DNA from: DASQPR01 sp963727415
GTDB lineage: Bacteria; Actinomycetota; Actinomycetes; Mycobacteriales; Micromonosporaceae
Direction: 5' to 3'
Assembly (NCBI GenBank): GCA_963727415.1
Contig: CAVSGF010000003.1
Location: 248,001-312,000, forward strand
DNA: 64,000 bases
Within the stretch, counting starts at the first letter, position 1. Every line of letters begins with the position of its first letter. The notes beneath the pieces were generated by a model. That model was given only the letters and a program-made list of their open reading frames with translations. It was not told the DNA's origin and did no database searches. Below are positions 17,801-26,216 of this stretch, piece after piece. The translations under genes were made by a program, and so were the position numbers.

Positions 17801-18217
17801 CGACGTGACCGTGCAGCTCATGCCGGTCGGATCGGTTGCCACCGTGTACGTCATGTCCCGCGTTTGCAGATCCGTGAAGGTGCTGCCGTCGGTGACGACG
17901 TACTGCAGGGACTTGACGTTGGTGTTGTCGATGGTCGGCTCGTACACGTCGGACAGCACCCCGTCCGCGACCGTGAACCACACCTTCGACGTGGAGTTAC
18001 GGGCCGTCCCGACGCAGTCCTTACGCGCCAGATCAAAGTAGGACGTCACGCCAGGCCCGCCGGGCGCGGTAGCCACGCCTGACGCCCGTGCCGCTCCCGG
18101 GGTCGTCAGCGCCGCCACCGTCGCCATGGTCGCGATTGCGGCTACGGCAAGGCCGGCCTTGCGTGATCTGATCGTGCGCGGGGGCCCGACCTGGGCAGGA
18201 GAGATCGAATAGGACAT
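14852..18217 (-). CDS. Secreted glucodextranase / GH15 glucoamylase-like enzyme
   Basis: A 1121-residue exported enzyme. The N-terminal signal peptide ends near ARASG (about 46). The N-terminal beta-sandwich domain (about 55-330) opens with GVTSYFDLARKDCVGTARN. The (alpha/alpha)6 GH15 catalytic domain (about 335-775) includes FGSYREVFARDLYEAF, the general acid in DQLDET (E457) and the general base in WPVLSGERAE (E687/E690). A bacterial Ig-like/Big domain (about 795-880) and a glucodextranase-type DOMON-like C-terminal domain (about 890-1121) follow. Glucodextranases release glucose from alpha-1,6-glucans; glucoamylase activity on alpha-1,4 chains is the alternative. It ends just before the hairpin shared with the lactonase gene and lies 91 bp downstream of the GGDEF-EAL gene on the same strand. 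GGAGACGG precedes the ATG. Confidence 0.88.
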   Translation of the reverse strand: MSYSISPAQVGPPRTIRSRKAGLAVAAIATMATVAALTTPGAARASGVATAPGGPGVTSYFDLARKDCVGTARNSTSKVWFTVADGVLSDVYEPTIDNTNVKSLQYVVTDGSTFTDLQTRDMTYTVATDPTGMSCTVTSSSQAHGYQLVTTYIADPARDAVLMRTRIKGKNSNSLQVYAYLDAHVNGNGGGGSDNGGADTGSVVGDVGVVGDASTVSQATNRGYAVPTYMALWSPQAQAASVGYAGSVSDGLSQLDADHALTDRYGSAPDGHIVVTEQLRRSVSGWYDLSLGFGRTASQSVSTAKANHSFGLSLAAYLAGWVKYDAGLARPKPTIPGLTPAKTLTSYYLSANVLKASEDKTFPGAVVASLASPWGQAVSAGALIGGKPVYFGSYREVFARDLYEAFTGFMADGDVATARAATRFLFERQQLPTGEMPRNSLINGKVAPDTGGDQLDETSYPILMAYLSGLGGDAALWTDHIKPAADFVVTHGPSFGVERWEEQNGYSPSTIASEIAGLVAAAKIATRQHDDADARLYLAVADEFQRNVKSWTVTSTGPYSSDPYFIRLSKTGDPNSAISYGLGNGVQGSFDQRAVVDGGFQELVRLGELSPSDSDYLNSLTVVDKQIAVSTSTGTGYYRYGTDAANGSADGYGDCYQPSQSSCSNPGQPWPTNGTGTGHLWPVLSGERAESHLLTGDASAAGAQLAFMVDSASGAGLVPEQVWEDPALPAAPFGSDPTTASIGFANGQPAGSAAPLTWAQAQELRLIMDLGKGKLVDRPTITTDRYVTHAPPASVPVTITAPAPGSTAGGSTSTVTGVTAPGATVTISAVDTDVAGTAATVETTADGSGAFSASVPVGFGANVITVAATTASGTGVARTSVVGDLVGGTVVLDTTDPTGDDNGPGTYAYPTASDFSAGSFDITRFQVLTKDGVVYLRTTVDKLTPTFGNTIGAQLLDVYVHTGGTDPTSTAAPFASRNYSIASQDAWSERLEIQGFAAPVWVDANGSGKGSVTAVVASTVTNTITVALPEAQFGTPTSGWSFTVVLTGQDGFSPDQARGFAATPQAYLFGVCESGGSSPICSVNPNTVPKAMDVITPSGVNQSDELDPTGGPVTIQGVPVP

Positions 18218-18308
18218 CTTTGCCGTCTCCGTTCGAAGCGCCTCAGGTGTATCAAGTCACCATGATTCTTCGTACGGGACCACAAAGGAGTCAAGGACGC
18301 CCCGCGCG

Positions 18309-21300
18309 TCAATCCGCTATCGGAGCTTGGCTGGTTCTGGGCGAGTCGGCGGCGTAGGCGACGGCTTCGCCATAGGTGAGGGGTTTGGCGAACAGGAAGC
18401 CCTGGCCATATTCGCAGCCCATGTTCAGCAACAGGTCACGCTCTTCGGCGCGTTCGACGCCTTCGGCAACAACCTGCAGGCCAAGGGTGTCGGCGAGGCC
18501 GATGATCGCTTCGACCAGGACGCGCTGCTGCTTGGAGGTGGCGATGGAGCTGATGAACGAACGGTCGATCTTGATGATGTCCACGGGCGCCTGACGTAGG
18601 TAGCTCAGTGAGGAGTATCCGGTGCCGAAATCGTCGATGGCGATGCGGATGCCGTGGCTGTGCAGGTCGGCCAGGTCTTGCCAGACCGTGTCGTCGTCGG
18701 GCAGCAGCAGGCTCTCGGTGATCTCCAGGACTACCGATTGTGGTGGCAGTTGCGAGGCGTAAAGGTCGTGGTAGAGCTGTTGGACGAAGTCGGGGCTGCG
18801 AAACTGGCGGGCGGAGACGTTCACGCTCAGATAGCGTGCCTCGTGGGAGGGGTCGGCCTGTTGCCAGTGCGCGGCGTCATAGAACGCGACGGGTAGCATC
18901 CACTCGCCGATGGGCACGATGAGTCCGGTCTCTTCGGCCACATCGATGAACTCGGGGGGGGCCAGCAATCCGCGGCTGGGGTGTTTCCAGCGCAGCAGGG
19001 CCTCGAACCCTACGGCGTGGGCATCGGCGAGCCTGACGATGGGTTGGTATCGCAGCGCAAACGAACGTTGAGTGACGGCGCGTTCGACCTCGTTGCCTAG
19101 TTCCAGGCGTTTGAGCATGGCGGCGTGTTGGACGGCTTGGTAGCGCCGCCATTGGCGTTTGCCGGCCTTCTTGGCCGCGTACAGGGCCAGGTCGGCGCGG
19201 CGAAGCAGTTCACCGCTGCTGGTGGCCTCGGCGTCGGTGGTGGCCACACCGATGCTGACCGCGCCGTTGACCTCGGTGCCGTCGATGTGAAGTGGTTGGG
19301 CCAGGGCGTTGCTGATGCGTGTGGCGATCGCCTCGACCGCGCCGACCGTGGGTGCGCCGTTGACCAGTACGGCGAACTCGTCGCCGCCGAGACGTGCGGC
19401 TGTGTCGTGGGGTCGGAGGCTTTGCCGGAGGCGTTCGGCCACGGCGATGAGCAGCTGGTCGCCGGCGGTGTGCCCGAGCGTGTCGTTGATGACTTTGAAG
19501 TCGTCGAGGTCGAGGAAGAGTACCCCGATGATCTGCTCGGCAGGCAGGGTGCGGGTCAGGGCCTGGTGCAGTTGTTGCTGGAACAGCGAGCGGTTGGCCA
19601 GGCCGGTGAGCCCGTCGTGGAAGGCGCGGTGGGTCAGTTCCTGTTCCAGGCGGCGTTGTTCGGTGACGTCGTGCAGGGTGATGACCATGCCGTGCACGCT
19701 GGGGTCGCGGCGCAGGTCGCGGTAGGAGATCTCGACTTGGGCAGGGACGCCATCGGCGCGAGGCACGCGCCAGCCGGCGCGTTCAACGTGCATCCCGTCG
19801 CGGCGGACGCGGGCCAGGGCGGCGCTGACCGAGGCGCCGTTGTCGGATTCGAGCAGCCCGTCGACCGGTGTGCCCTGGGACGGCTCGGTGCCGAACAGGG
19901 CTTTGGCGGAAGGGCTGGCATAGCGCAGAGTGCCGTCGTCATCGACGATGAGAATCACGTCGGCGGCGTGCTGGACCAGCGTACGGAAGTATTCCTCACT
20001 GCTGCGTCGGCGTATCTCAGCAGCGTAGCTGACGCGCTGTATGGCCAGCGAGGCTTGTGAGGTGAGTACGTCGACGCTGCGTGGTGATTCGGTCAGTACC
20101 GCCTCAGGGGCGGCCACGATGAGCATCCCTGTCATGCGGGCGCGGCCGGGTTGGTCGGTATGGCTGAGCGGGCAGGTCAGCACCACATCGAAGTCGCCGA
20201 CTTGGCCGGCCAGGGCCGCGCCCAGTTCGTCGCGGCGGCGTAGCAGGCAGCCGATCTGCTCGCTGAGCAGGCCCGGCAGGCCGGCCAGGTCAGCTTCGGT
20301 GAGGATGAGCACCTGGTGGGGGCTGCCGGCGGGCAGCAGTCGGCGTATCGCCACCCGGATAGCCACATCGATGTCGGTGCGGCTGGTGGCGCACAGAAGG
20401 GCGGCTCCGGCCTCACGTAGGGCGCGTTCGCGGGCCAGCGACTGGCGATAGGTGCCGGCCAGCAGCGCCAGGCGCGCGAAGATCAGCAGGAACAACACCG
20501 CTGAGGCCACCGCGATGCCCCGCGCGTGTGTCACCGGGCCAGGGATGGATTCTTCTAGCAGGATCGCGGGGGCGATCAGGGAGACTATCGCCAGCGGGAT
20601 GAGCCGGCGGGCGGCCAGTCTTACCGGCACGACCTTTTGGGGTTCGGTCATGCGCACCATGGATGGGTGCAACGCCGCCGCGCCCAGCCCGGCATAGAAC
20701 ACGATCCAGCCAAGATCCGCCGGGTGACCGACTGACCAGCCCAAGCTGAACTGTTCGAGGCCGTGGAGGATGTCGGAGACGAGTAGACCCAGCAGGCCGG
20801 CGGTGAGCCAGTCAACGGCTGGGCTGCGACGGGCCGAGGCAAGCAGCCGGGCGACCACGGCTATCAGGAGCACGTCACCGAGCGGGTAGGCCACCGCGAT
20901 CGACTTCTGCAGGGCGGTCAACTCCGGGTCAGCCACGTACGGACGCACCAGATACACCCAGGCCAGCACCGCGAGCCCCATCGTGAAGATCAGCGCGTCC
21001 AGCAACCCGGCCCAGTCCCGCCCCGCCGAGCCAGAGCGCGACAGGCCGACTATGCCGGCGGCCAGCAACAGGAAGGTGACCAGATAGATCGTGTCGGCTG
21101 TCGACGGGGTCTGGTACCGCTCGCCTCGTCCGGTCAATTCGGTGAGCAAGTTGTAGATGGTGTCGCTGATGACAAAACTAACTACCCCGTAGATGAGCAG
21201 CAGCCACGGCAACCGATGGCGGGGCTGGTTGCGCAGCACCCCCAGGACCATGGCTGTCGCGCTGCTCGCGCCGATCACCGCCCAGACCATGACATGCCAG

Positions 21301-21557
21301 TCAGGCAGCGCATAGTAGGCGATCAGCAGCACAGCCATCCAGGCCAGGTAGTACCCGAGAGCCCGAGGCATCCGGCCGGGCCGTCCAGGCGTATAGGGGC
21401 CGGAAGGGCCTGGCGCCGTGCGGACCGCCGTCAATGCGCGCGTCCACCAGGCAGGGCCATCGCCGCCAACTGCCTGGGTCGGATCGGGTTCGGAGGCCGC
21501 GAAAAGGCTGGAAATCGGTCGTAGTCTTCCATGCAGGTCCACGATGGGCCCGCTCAT
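18309..21557 (-). CDS. Membrane GAF-PAS-GGDEF-EAL bifunctional c-di-GMP enzyme
   Basis: A 1082-residue protein. Nine to ten TM segments (about 65-370) form a membrane sensor. Then come a GAF-like region (380-510), PAS (525-635, ending with the VTEQRRLEQEL linker), GGDEF (645-810) and EAL (820-1075). The GGDEF active-site loop is intact (RLGGDEF, 722-728), with an RxxD inhibitory site (RPHD, 715-718) five residues upstream. The EAL motif EALLRW (852-857), ITES, DDFGTGYSSLSYL, KIDRSFI and VAEGVE are all present, so both synthesis and hydrolysis of c-di-GMP are plausible. It is upstream of, and codirectional with, the glucodextranase gene. Confidence 0.92.
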   Translation of the reverse strand: MSGPIVDLHGRLRPISSLFAASEPDPTQAVGGDGPAWWTRALTAVRTAPGPSGPYTPGRPGRMPRALGYYLAWMAVLLIAYYALPDWHVMVWAVIGASSATAMVLGVLRNQPRHRLPWLLLIYGVVSFVISDTIYNLLTELTGRGERYQTPSTADTIYLVTFLLLAAGIVGLSRSGSAGRDWAGLLDALIFTMGLAVLAWVYLVRPYVADPELTALQKSIAVAYPLGDVLLIAVVARLLASARRSPAVDWLTAGLLGLLVSDILHGLEQFSLGWSVGHPADLGWIVFYAGLGAAALHPSMVRMTEPQKVVPVRLAARRLIPLAIVSLIAPAILLEESIPGPVTHARGIAVASAVLFLLIFARLALLAGTYRQSLARERALREAGAALLCATSRTDIDVAIRVAIRRLLPAGSPHQVLILTEADLAGLPGLLSEQIGCLLRRRDELGAALAGQVGDFDVVLTCPLSHTDQPGRARMTGMLIVAAPEAVLTESPRSVDVLTSQASLAIQRVSYAAEIRRRSSEEYFRTLVQHAADVILIVDDDGTLRYASPSAKALFGTEPSQGTPVDGLLESDNGASVSAALARVRRDGMHVERAGWRVPRADGVPAQVEISYRDLRRDPSVHGMVITLHDVTEQRRLEQELTHRAFHDGLTGLANRSLFQQQLHQALTRTLPAEQIIGVLFLDLDDFKVINDTLGHTAGDQLLIAVAERLRQSLRPHDTAARLGGDEFAVLVNGAPTVGAVEAIATRISNALAQPLHIDGTEVNGAVSIGVATTDAEATSSGELLRRADLALYAAKKAGKRQWRRYQAVQHAAMLKRLELGNEVERAVTQRSFALRYQPIVRLADAHAVGFEALLRWKHPSRGLLAPPEFIDVAEETGLIVPIGEWMLPVAFYDAAHWQQADPSHEARYLSVNVSARQFRSPDFVQQLYHDLYASQLPPQSVVLEITESLLLPDDDTVWQDLADLHSHGIRIAIDDFGTGYSSLSYLRQAPVDIIKIDRSFISSIATSKQQRVLVEAIIGLADTLGLQVVAEGVERAEERDLLLNMGCEYGQGFLFAKPLTYGEAVAYAADSPRTSQAPIAD

Positions 21558-21824
21558 CTACACCACCGCCGCATGGCACAGACCGCTCGCCGTGCCAAGA
21601 TTGCTGCAAGGTAGGGCTCAATATCAACCCTGAGTTGCGCTGCCCTAACGCCGGGTCAGAGCATCTAGCCATAGTACATATCCGGCCACACCACGCTAAA
21701 TCCGGACGCTGCCGATCCTGTTGTGGCAGGCATGGCTTGCGAATCAGGCATGGGTTCCCGGAGGCACGCCGGGGACCTGAACGATCAAGCTGCAAGCGCA
21801 TAGCGTGCGCAACGCCGGTAATGC
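21558..21824. other. Intergenic, no gene recognised
   Basis: About 270 bases upstream of the GGDEF-EAL gene, probably containing its promoter. The flanking SUFU remnant is the only other coding signal. Confidence 0.4.
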
Positions 21825-22196
21825 CTATACGAGGGAGGGCCGGTGCGGGTCGAGTAGCTCAGTGACGCCGCCGTCGAGCAGTTCGATCAGCGCGCTGGTT
21901 CCTCGCTCCAGTTTCACCGTGATCTCGGCCGGATGTAGCGGCACCAGCGCCAGCATTGTGATGCTCGTCCCGTCGCCGATCTCGATCTGGCGACCCTGGG
22001 GTCGGGCATGAAGCAGTGGTGTGACGACCACGCCGGCGAACGGCGCCCCGGGCGCGTACGGGACGACGGGATCACCGTTGGGCACCGAGTGCCACTCGCC
22101 GATCCAGGTGCCGTACACCACGGCGCAGTTCGCTCATACCGGAGGTGATCAAGGCGTAGAACGGCCGCTCTTGGCTGGGCTCGACGCCGTGCACAT
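21825..22196 (-). pseudogene. Suppressor-of-fused (SUFU) domain remnant
   Basis: The frame from 22121 down carries HSVPNGDPVVPYAPG, FAGVVVTPLL, a LALVPLHPAEITVKLERG segment and a C-terminal GGVTELLDPHRP, all typical of the C-terminal half of bacterial SUFU-domain proteins. The preceding part (PSQERPFYALITSGMS) is present at 22134-22196 in another frame, so there is a frameshift near 22120 and the first half of the domain is missing. Bacterial SUFU proteins are often immunity proteins of polymorphic toxin systems. Here it is isolated and dead. Confidence 0.7.
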
Positions 22197-22213
22197 GGGC
22201 GCGTCCGTCGCCC

Positions 22214-23128
22214 TCACGATGACGAATCGGGCATGCGGCCCGTCTGATTCGCTGCGGGGGCCGAGATGCCCAGCGCGGACAGAAAGGCGGCGGCGGCCGG
22301 GGAGGGCTGGAAGCGACTCCAGACCAGGTGCTCTATGCGAGCCGGAGCGTCGCGAAGCCGGACGACTGGCAGGTCCGGGAGGCCAGACACAAAGGCTGCG
22401 GGCAGCAGTCCGATGGCGAGGCCCTGCCGGATCAGACGGGCCATGAAATCGGCATTGGTGACCTCGAACGCCACCTCGCGCCGCACTCCCGCCGCCGCGA
22501 AGGCTGCGTCCGAATGGGCCCGGCCGGCGGTACCCGCAGGGAAGTCGACGAACGTTTCTTCCGCCAACCGATTCAGGTCCACGCCCTTCTCATCGGCCAG
22601 CGGGTGGTCTGGCGCCACTACGGCGACGAGGTCGCCGCGAGCCAGTTCGCAGCCATGGACGCCCTGAGGTTGTGCGCCGAGCGGAAGCCCGAGGAAGGCG
22701 ATGTCCAGAGTGCCTTGCCGCACCCGTTCGATCAGCTCCTCGCTGGGGCTGGTGCGGAGACTGATCCGTACCTGCGGATGGCGCGAGTGGAAATGTTCCA
22801 GTACGGCCGGGAGATCGACGGCGCCGACGGTGGAGATGGCGCCGATGGCGAGCCGGCCGCGGATCTCGCCGACTGCCGCCGCCACCTCGGCGCGAGCCCG
22901 CTCGGCGGCGTCGAGAGCTTGCCGTGCCGCGGGGAGAAACGCCTCGCCGGCCTGAGTCAGCCGGACGCGGCGGCTGGTGCGCTCGAAGAGCTTGGCGCCG
23001 AGTTCGCGTTCCAGCCGGGATATCTGGTGACTCAGCGCGGACTGGACGACCAGGCACCGCTCGGCTGCGCGCGTGAAGTTGCTGGTCTCCGCGACGGCGA
23101 CGACGTACCGCATCTGCTGAAGCTCCAT
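22214..23128 (-). CDS. LysR family transcriptional regulator
   Basis: A 304-residue LysR-type regulator. The winged HTH is at residues 1-60 (MELQQMRYVVAVAETSNFTR, AAERCLVVQSALSHQISRLE, LGAKLFERTSRRVRLTQAGE). The substrate-binding domain (about 90-295) is the periplasmic-binding-protein-like fold. It is transcribed away from an MFS transporter gene, the classic LysR arrangement in which the regulator activates the divergent operon in response to a small ligand. The ligand is unknown. The intergenic region holds an inverted repeat. Confidence 0.9.
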   Translation of the reverse strand: MELQQMRYVVAVAETSNFTRAAERCLVVQSALSHQISRLERELGAKLFERTSRRVRLTQAGEAFLPAARQALDAAERARAEVAAAVGEIRGRLAIGAISTVGAVDLPAVLEHFHSRHPQVRISLRTSPSEELIERVRQGTLDIAFLGLPLGAQPQGVHGCELARGDLVAVVAPDHPLADEKGVDLNRLAEETFVDFPAGTAGRAHSDAAFAAAGVRREVAFEVTNADFMARLIRQGLAIGLLPAAFVSGLPDLPVVRLRDAPARIEHLVWSRFQPSPAAAAFLSALGISAPAANQTGRMPDSSS

Positions 23129-23149
23129 GGACCAATCGTGATATGCGAT

Positions 23150-23186
23150 CGATCAAATGACAAACATGTGTTGGACTCATTGATCG
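23150..23186. promoter_or_regulatory. LysR-type operator candidate
   Basis: CGATCAAATGA (23150-23160) and TCATTGATCG (23177-23186) form an inverted repeat with one extra A in the left arm. They lie within the 79-bp divergent promoter between the LysR gene and the MFS gene. This fits a LysR recognition/activation site by position. Confidence 0.55.
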
Positions 23187-23207
23187 TTTGCCACTGAGAC
23201 TGGGCGC

Positions 23208-24461
23208 ATGACAACGACGCAAGCTGATCCAGATCTCGGCATGTCGCGCGGGCTGCTGCTGCTCATGTCGGTGGCGACCGGGCTAGCGGTTGCGGGCAAC
23301 TACTTCACCCAGCCGCTGCTCGACCTGATCGGCCGGGAACTGAGGCTTGGATCCTCGCTCGCGGCGCTCACGGTGACGGCCGCCCAGGGCGGATACGCAC
23401 TGGGGCTGATTCTGCTGGTGCCGCTCGGTGACCTGGTGGAGCGGCGGCGGCTCGCCGTGGCACTCTATGCGGCGACCTCGTTGTTCCTGCTGATCTCGGC
23501 CGCGGCGGTCAACGGCACGGTGCTCCTGGTCAGCACGGCCCTGACCGCGCTGACCTCGGTCGGCGCGCAGGTCGTGGTGCCGTTCGCGGCGACGCTGGCA
23601 TCCCCGGTCCAGCGTGGCCGGGTAGTCGGCACGGTGATGACCGGGCTGCTTCTCGGCTCGTTGCTGGCCCGCACCGCGTCCGGAGCGTTGTCGCAGCTCG
23701 GCGGCTGGCGGACGGCCTACTGGGTGAACGCGGTCCTGATGGCGCTTATGGCCGTGCTGCTGCGGGCCTTCCTACCGCGGCTTCGCACCCAAGACGCGAG
23801 CCTGTCCTATCCCGCGTTGCTTCGTTCGACCGTGGCGATGTTCCGGTACGAGCCGCTGCTGGCGTGGCGGGCGGGTATCGCCGCATCAAGCATGGCTTCG
23901 CTGAGCGCGCTGTGGACGGCGCTGACCTTCCTGCTGGTCCGGCCGCCGTACGCATGGTCTGTGTCGGCCATCGGCCTGTTCGGCCTGTTCGGTGTCGCGG
24001 GTGCGCTGACGGGCTCGGTGGCGGGCCGGCTGGCTGACCGCGGGTACGTGCAGGTGGTCACCGGCGTCGGGACGGTCATGTTGGTAGCGTCCTGGCTGGC
24101 GGTCGCCGCCGGGGCACGCTCGCTGGTCTGGCTTCTCATCGGCGTGATGGTGCTGGACCTGGCGCACAAGGCGGTGCTCAACGGCAACCAGAACGTCGTT
24201 TACGCGCTGCGGCCCGAGGCCCGCAACCGGATCAACTCCGCGTTCATGACCTCCTTCTTCGCCGGCGGCGCAGTGGGGTCCGCGCTGGCTTCGCTGGTCT
24301 GGGTGCGCGACGGCTGGACCGGCGTATGTGTCCTGGGGGCCACGTTCGCGTCCGGGTCCGCCGCACTGTGGGTCCTGGAGCGACTCACCATCGACCGGGC
24401 GGCGAGCAAATCCCCGCAAACCGCCCTGACCCCCTCCCCCCTTACCTACGAAGGAGAATGA
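23208..24461 (+). CDS. MFS transporter, drug:H+ antiporter-like
   Basis: A 417-residue, 12-TM major facilitator. After TM1 it has GNYFTQPLLDLIGRELRLG, and the loop-2 signature appears as PLGDLVERRRLAVALYAA; both are typical of the AraJ/YnfM-like DHA1 branch. An alternating hydrophobic pattern covers residues 12-400, with a central loop near 195-215. It probably exports a small hydrophobic compound. Its stop overlaps the ribosome-binding region of the NmrA-like gene, so the two are cotranscribed under the divergent LysR regulator. Confidence 0.88.
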   Translation: MTTTQADPDLGMSRGLLLLMSVATGLAVAGNYFTQPLLDLIGRELRLGSSLAALTVTAAQGGYALGLILLVPLGDLVERRRLAVALYAATSLFLLISAAAVNGTVLLVSTALTALTSVGAQVVVPFAATLASPVQRGRVVGTVMTGLLLGSLLARTASGALSQLGGWRTAYWVNAVLMALMAVLLRAFLPRLRTQDASLSYPALLRSTVAMFRYEPLLAWRAGIAASSMASLSALWTALTFLLVRPPYAWSVSAIGLFGLFGVAGALTGSVAGRLADRGYVQVVTGVGTVMLVASWLAVAAGARSLVWLLIGVMVLDLAHKAVLNGNQNVVYALRPEARNRINSAFMTSFFAGGAVGSALASLVWVRDGWTGVCVLGATFASGSAALWVLERLTIDRAASKSPQTALTPSPLTYEGE

Positions 24462-24463
24462 GC

Positions 24464-25375
24464 ATGTCCCGGACGGTATTGATCACCGCAGCGACCGGAA
24501 CCGTGTCCACCGCATTGATGAACACGCTGCGAGGAACCGACGTACGAATTCGTGCCCTCGTCCGTGACCACGCCAAGGCGGACAACCTGCGCGAGCAGCG
24601 CGCCGAGGTCTTCGTCGGCGACCTCGACAATCCCCGGTCACTGCCGTCCGCCTTTGAAGGTGTGCAGGACGTGTGGCTGCTCACCCCGAACGGCCCACGC
24701 GCCCCGGAGCACCACATGAACGCCGTGTGGGCCGCACGTCAAGCCGGTGTGGAACGCGTGGTGCGCCTGTCCGCGGTCGGCGCGGCGCACGATGCGCCGA
24801 ACCGCAGTGGCAGGCTGCACGCGCTGTCCGACCGGGAGACCGAACGGTGCGGCATGCGCTGGACGATCCTGCAACCGCACTGGTTCATGCAGAACCTGCT
24901 GAACGAGGCGGCCGAGATCTCCACCACCGGCACGTTCTCGCTGAACATGTCCTCGGCTCGGGTCGGCATGATCGACGTACGTGACGTAGCCGAATGCGCC
25001 GCCCGCGTGCTGCGCAGCGACCCCGATCGCCACCACGAGCAGACATACACCCTCACCGGACCGCGCTCGCTGACCTTTGCGGACGTCGCCAACCAGATCA
25101 GTGATGTGCTCGGCAGGTCCATCGCGTACCTGCCGGTCAGCGATGCCGCCAAGCGAAAAACACTGCTCGGCAATGGGGTTCCACAATGGATCATCGAGAT
25201 GCTCGAAGAGTACGCACAGGCCTACGCCCACGGCTGGGGCGACTTCACCACCGATACGGTCACTGGCCTTCTCGGCCGCCCTCCGCGCGACATCGCCGAC
25301 TTCGCCCGCGACCACGCCGCGGCGTTCACCCCGGCCGACGACGCACCGGGGCCGTCGGCTCCGCCCGGGCGATGA
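24464..25375 (+). CDS. NmrA-like NAD(P)-binding protein / atypical SDR
   Basis: A 303-residue protein. The N-terminal Rossmann segment VLITAATGTVSTALMNTLRG has a GxxGxxG-like motif (ATGTVS). WTILQPHWFMQNLLNEAAEI and the middle YTLTGPRSLTFADVANQISD are typical of NmrA/SDR_a5 proteins that bind NAD(P) and act as redox sensors or quinone reductases. I chose ATG 24464 because GAAGGAG lies 8 bp upstream; ATG 24458 overlapping the MFS stop is too close to it. It is in an operon with the MFS exporter, suggesting modification or detoxification of the exported compound. Confidence 0.88.
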   Translation: MSRTVLITAATGTVSTALMNTLRGTDVRIRALVRDHAKADNLREQRAEVFVGDLDNPRSLPSAFEGVQDVWLLTPNGPRAPEHHMNAVWAARQAGVERVVRLSAVGAAHDAPNRSGRLHALSDRETERCGMRWTILQPHWFMQNLLNEAAEISTTGTFSLNMSSARVGMIDVRDVAECAARVLRSDPDRHHEQTYTLTGPRSLTFADVANQISDVLGRSIAYLPVSDAAKRKTLLGNGVPQWIIEMLEEYAQAYAHGWGDFTTDTVTGLLGRPPRDIADFARDHAAAFTPADDAPGPSAPPGR

Positions 25376-25435
25376 GGACGAACCGTCGACGAGCATGCGC
25401 CGCCACCGGTGCGGGAGTGGATATGCCCGGGCACG

Positions 25436-26077
25436 TCAGTGGGTACGGAGCTCGCCATCTCGGGACCCCTTGATCTCGCTGAACCCGGGCGTACCTGCGA
25501 GCACGGTCACCGCCTGCCACAGCCGGACCGCCGCATCACCTCGGGGAATCTCGGTCAGCACCGGCCCGAAGAACGCCTGGCCGTTGACGTGGACAATCGG
25601 TGTGCCGCCGTCGCCGGCCAGTGGTGCGGTCGCCACGGCGGTACGGCGGCCCAGGTCCGCGTCCCAGGAGGGATCGGCGGCCGCCTCGGCGAGCCCAGGC
25701 GGCAGGTCCAACTCGGCCAAGGTGCGGGCGATGTTCTCGGCGTCATCGCGCTGACCCCCGACGTGCCGCCGTTCACCGAAGGCCGCGTAGAAGCGGGCCC
25801 AGGCGCCCGCGTGCCTTGGTGTGCCCAGGATGGCGGCCGCGACCCGGGCCGGGCCCCACGCCCGGTCGTTGTAATCCCGGTACCACGGCTCAAGATCACG
25901 GTCCTTGTTCACCACCGACAGGCTCATCAGCTCCAGCGTGACCTGCACACCACGCTGGGCCTCGACCTCGGCGAGCCATTGGCTGGTGATCCACGCGAAC
26001 GGACAGGTCGGGTCGACGAAGATCGTGGCTGCCCGAACGGCCGCTTCGGCACGAGGGGAATCGGATGAGTGAGTCAT
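25436..26077 (-). CDS. Mycothiol-dependent nitroreductase Rv2466c family (DsbA-like)
   Basis: A 213-residue thioredoxin-fold protein. The active-site region reads FVDPTCPFAWITSQWL near the N-terminus, followed by the helical insertion and the C-terminal GTPIVHVNGQAFFGPVLTEIPRG, the Rv2466c family signature. In Rv2466c the motif is CPWC; here it is CPFA, so the resolving cysteine is absent and a monothiol mechanism using mycothiol is likely. The start is ATG 26077; longer upstream frames are not family-like. The family supports an actinobacterial host. It converges with the NmrA gene. Confidence 0.88.
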   Translation of the reverse strand: MTHSSDSPRAEAAVRAATIFVDPTCPFAWITSQWLAEVEAQRGVQVTLELMSLSVVNKDRDLEPWYRDYNDRAWGPARVAAAILGTPRHAGAWARFYAAFGERRHVGGQRDDAENIARTLAELDLPPGLAEAAADPSWDADLGRRTAVATAPLAGDGGTPIVHVNGQAFFGPVLTEIPRGDAAVRLWQAVTVLAGTPGFSEIKGSRDGELRTH

Positions 26078-26125
26078 TGTTGTCGTCACGTCAGGGACCG
26101 TACGGGGCGACTGGACCAGAGTTAA

Positions 26126-26161
26126 GGTCCATTTGTTGGTCCATTTCTTGGTCCACTTTCG
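26126..26161. repeat. 12-bp tandem repeat, three units
   Basis: GGTCCATTTGTT, GGTCCATTTCTT and GGTCCACTTTCG follow one another at 26126-26161, about 50 bp upstream of the Rv2466c-family start. It could be a promoter-proximal binding array or a slippage-prone microsatellite. Confidence 0.6.
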
Positions 26162-26216
26162 AACGATGGGCCGGCGGGCGCAATCATGTTCGGGCTCAAG
26201 CCAACAGCGCCCTCGG

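Noticed and set aside
16631..18082. 483-codon plus-strand frame
   Set aside because: It lies entirely antisense to the GH15 catalytic and N-terminal domains; no domain is recognisable and the composition is shadow-like.
26126..26161. 12-bp tandem repeats as a CRISPR array
   Set aside because: There are no spacers between units; they are directly adjacent, so this is a short tandem repeat.
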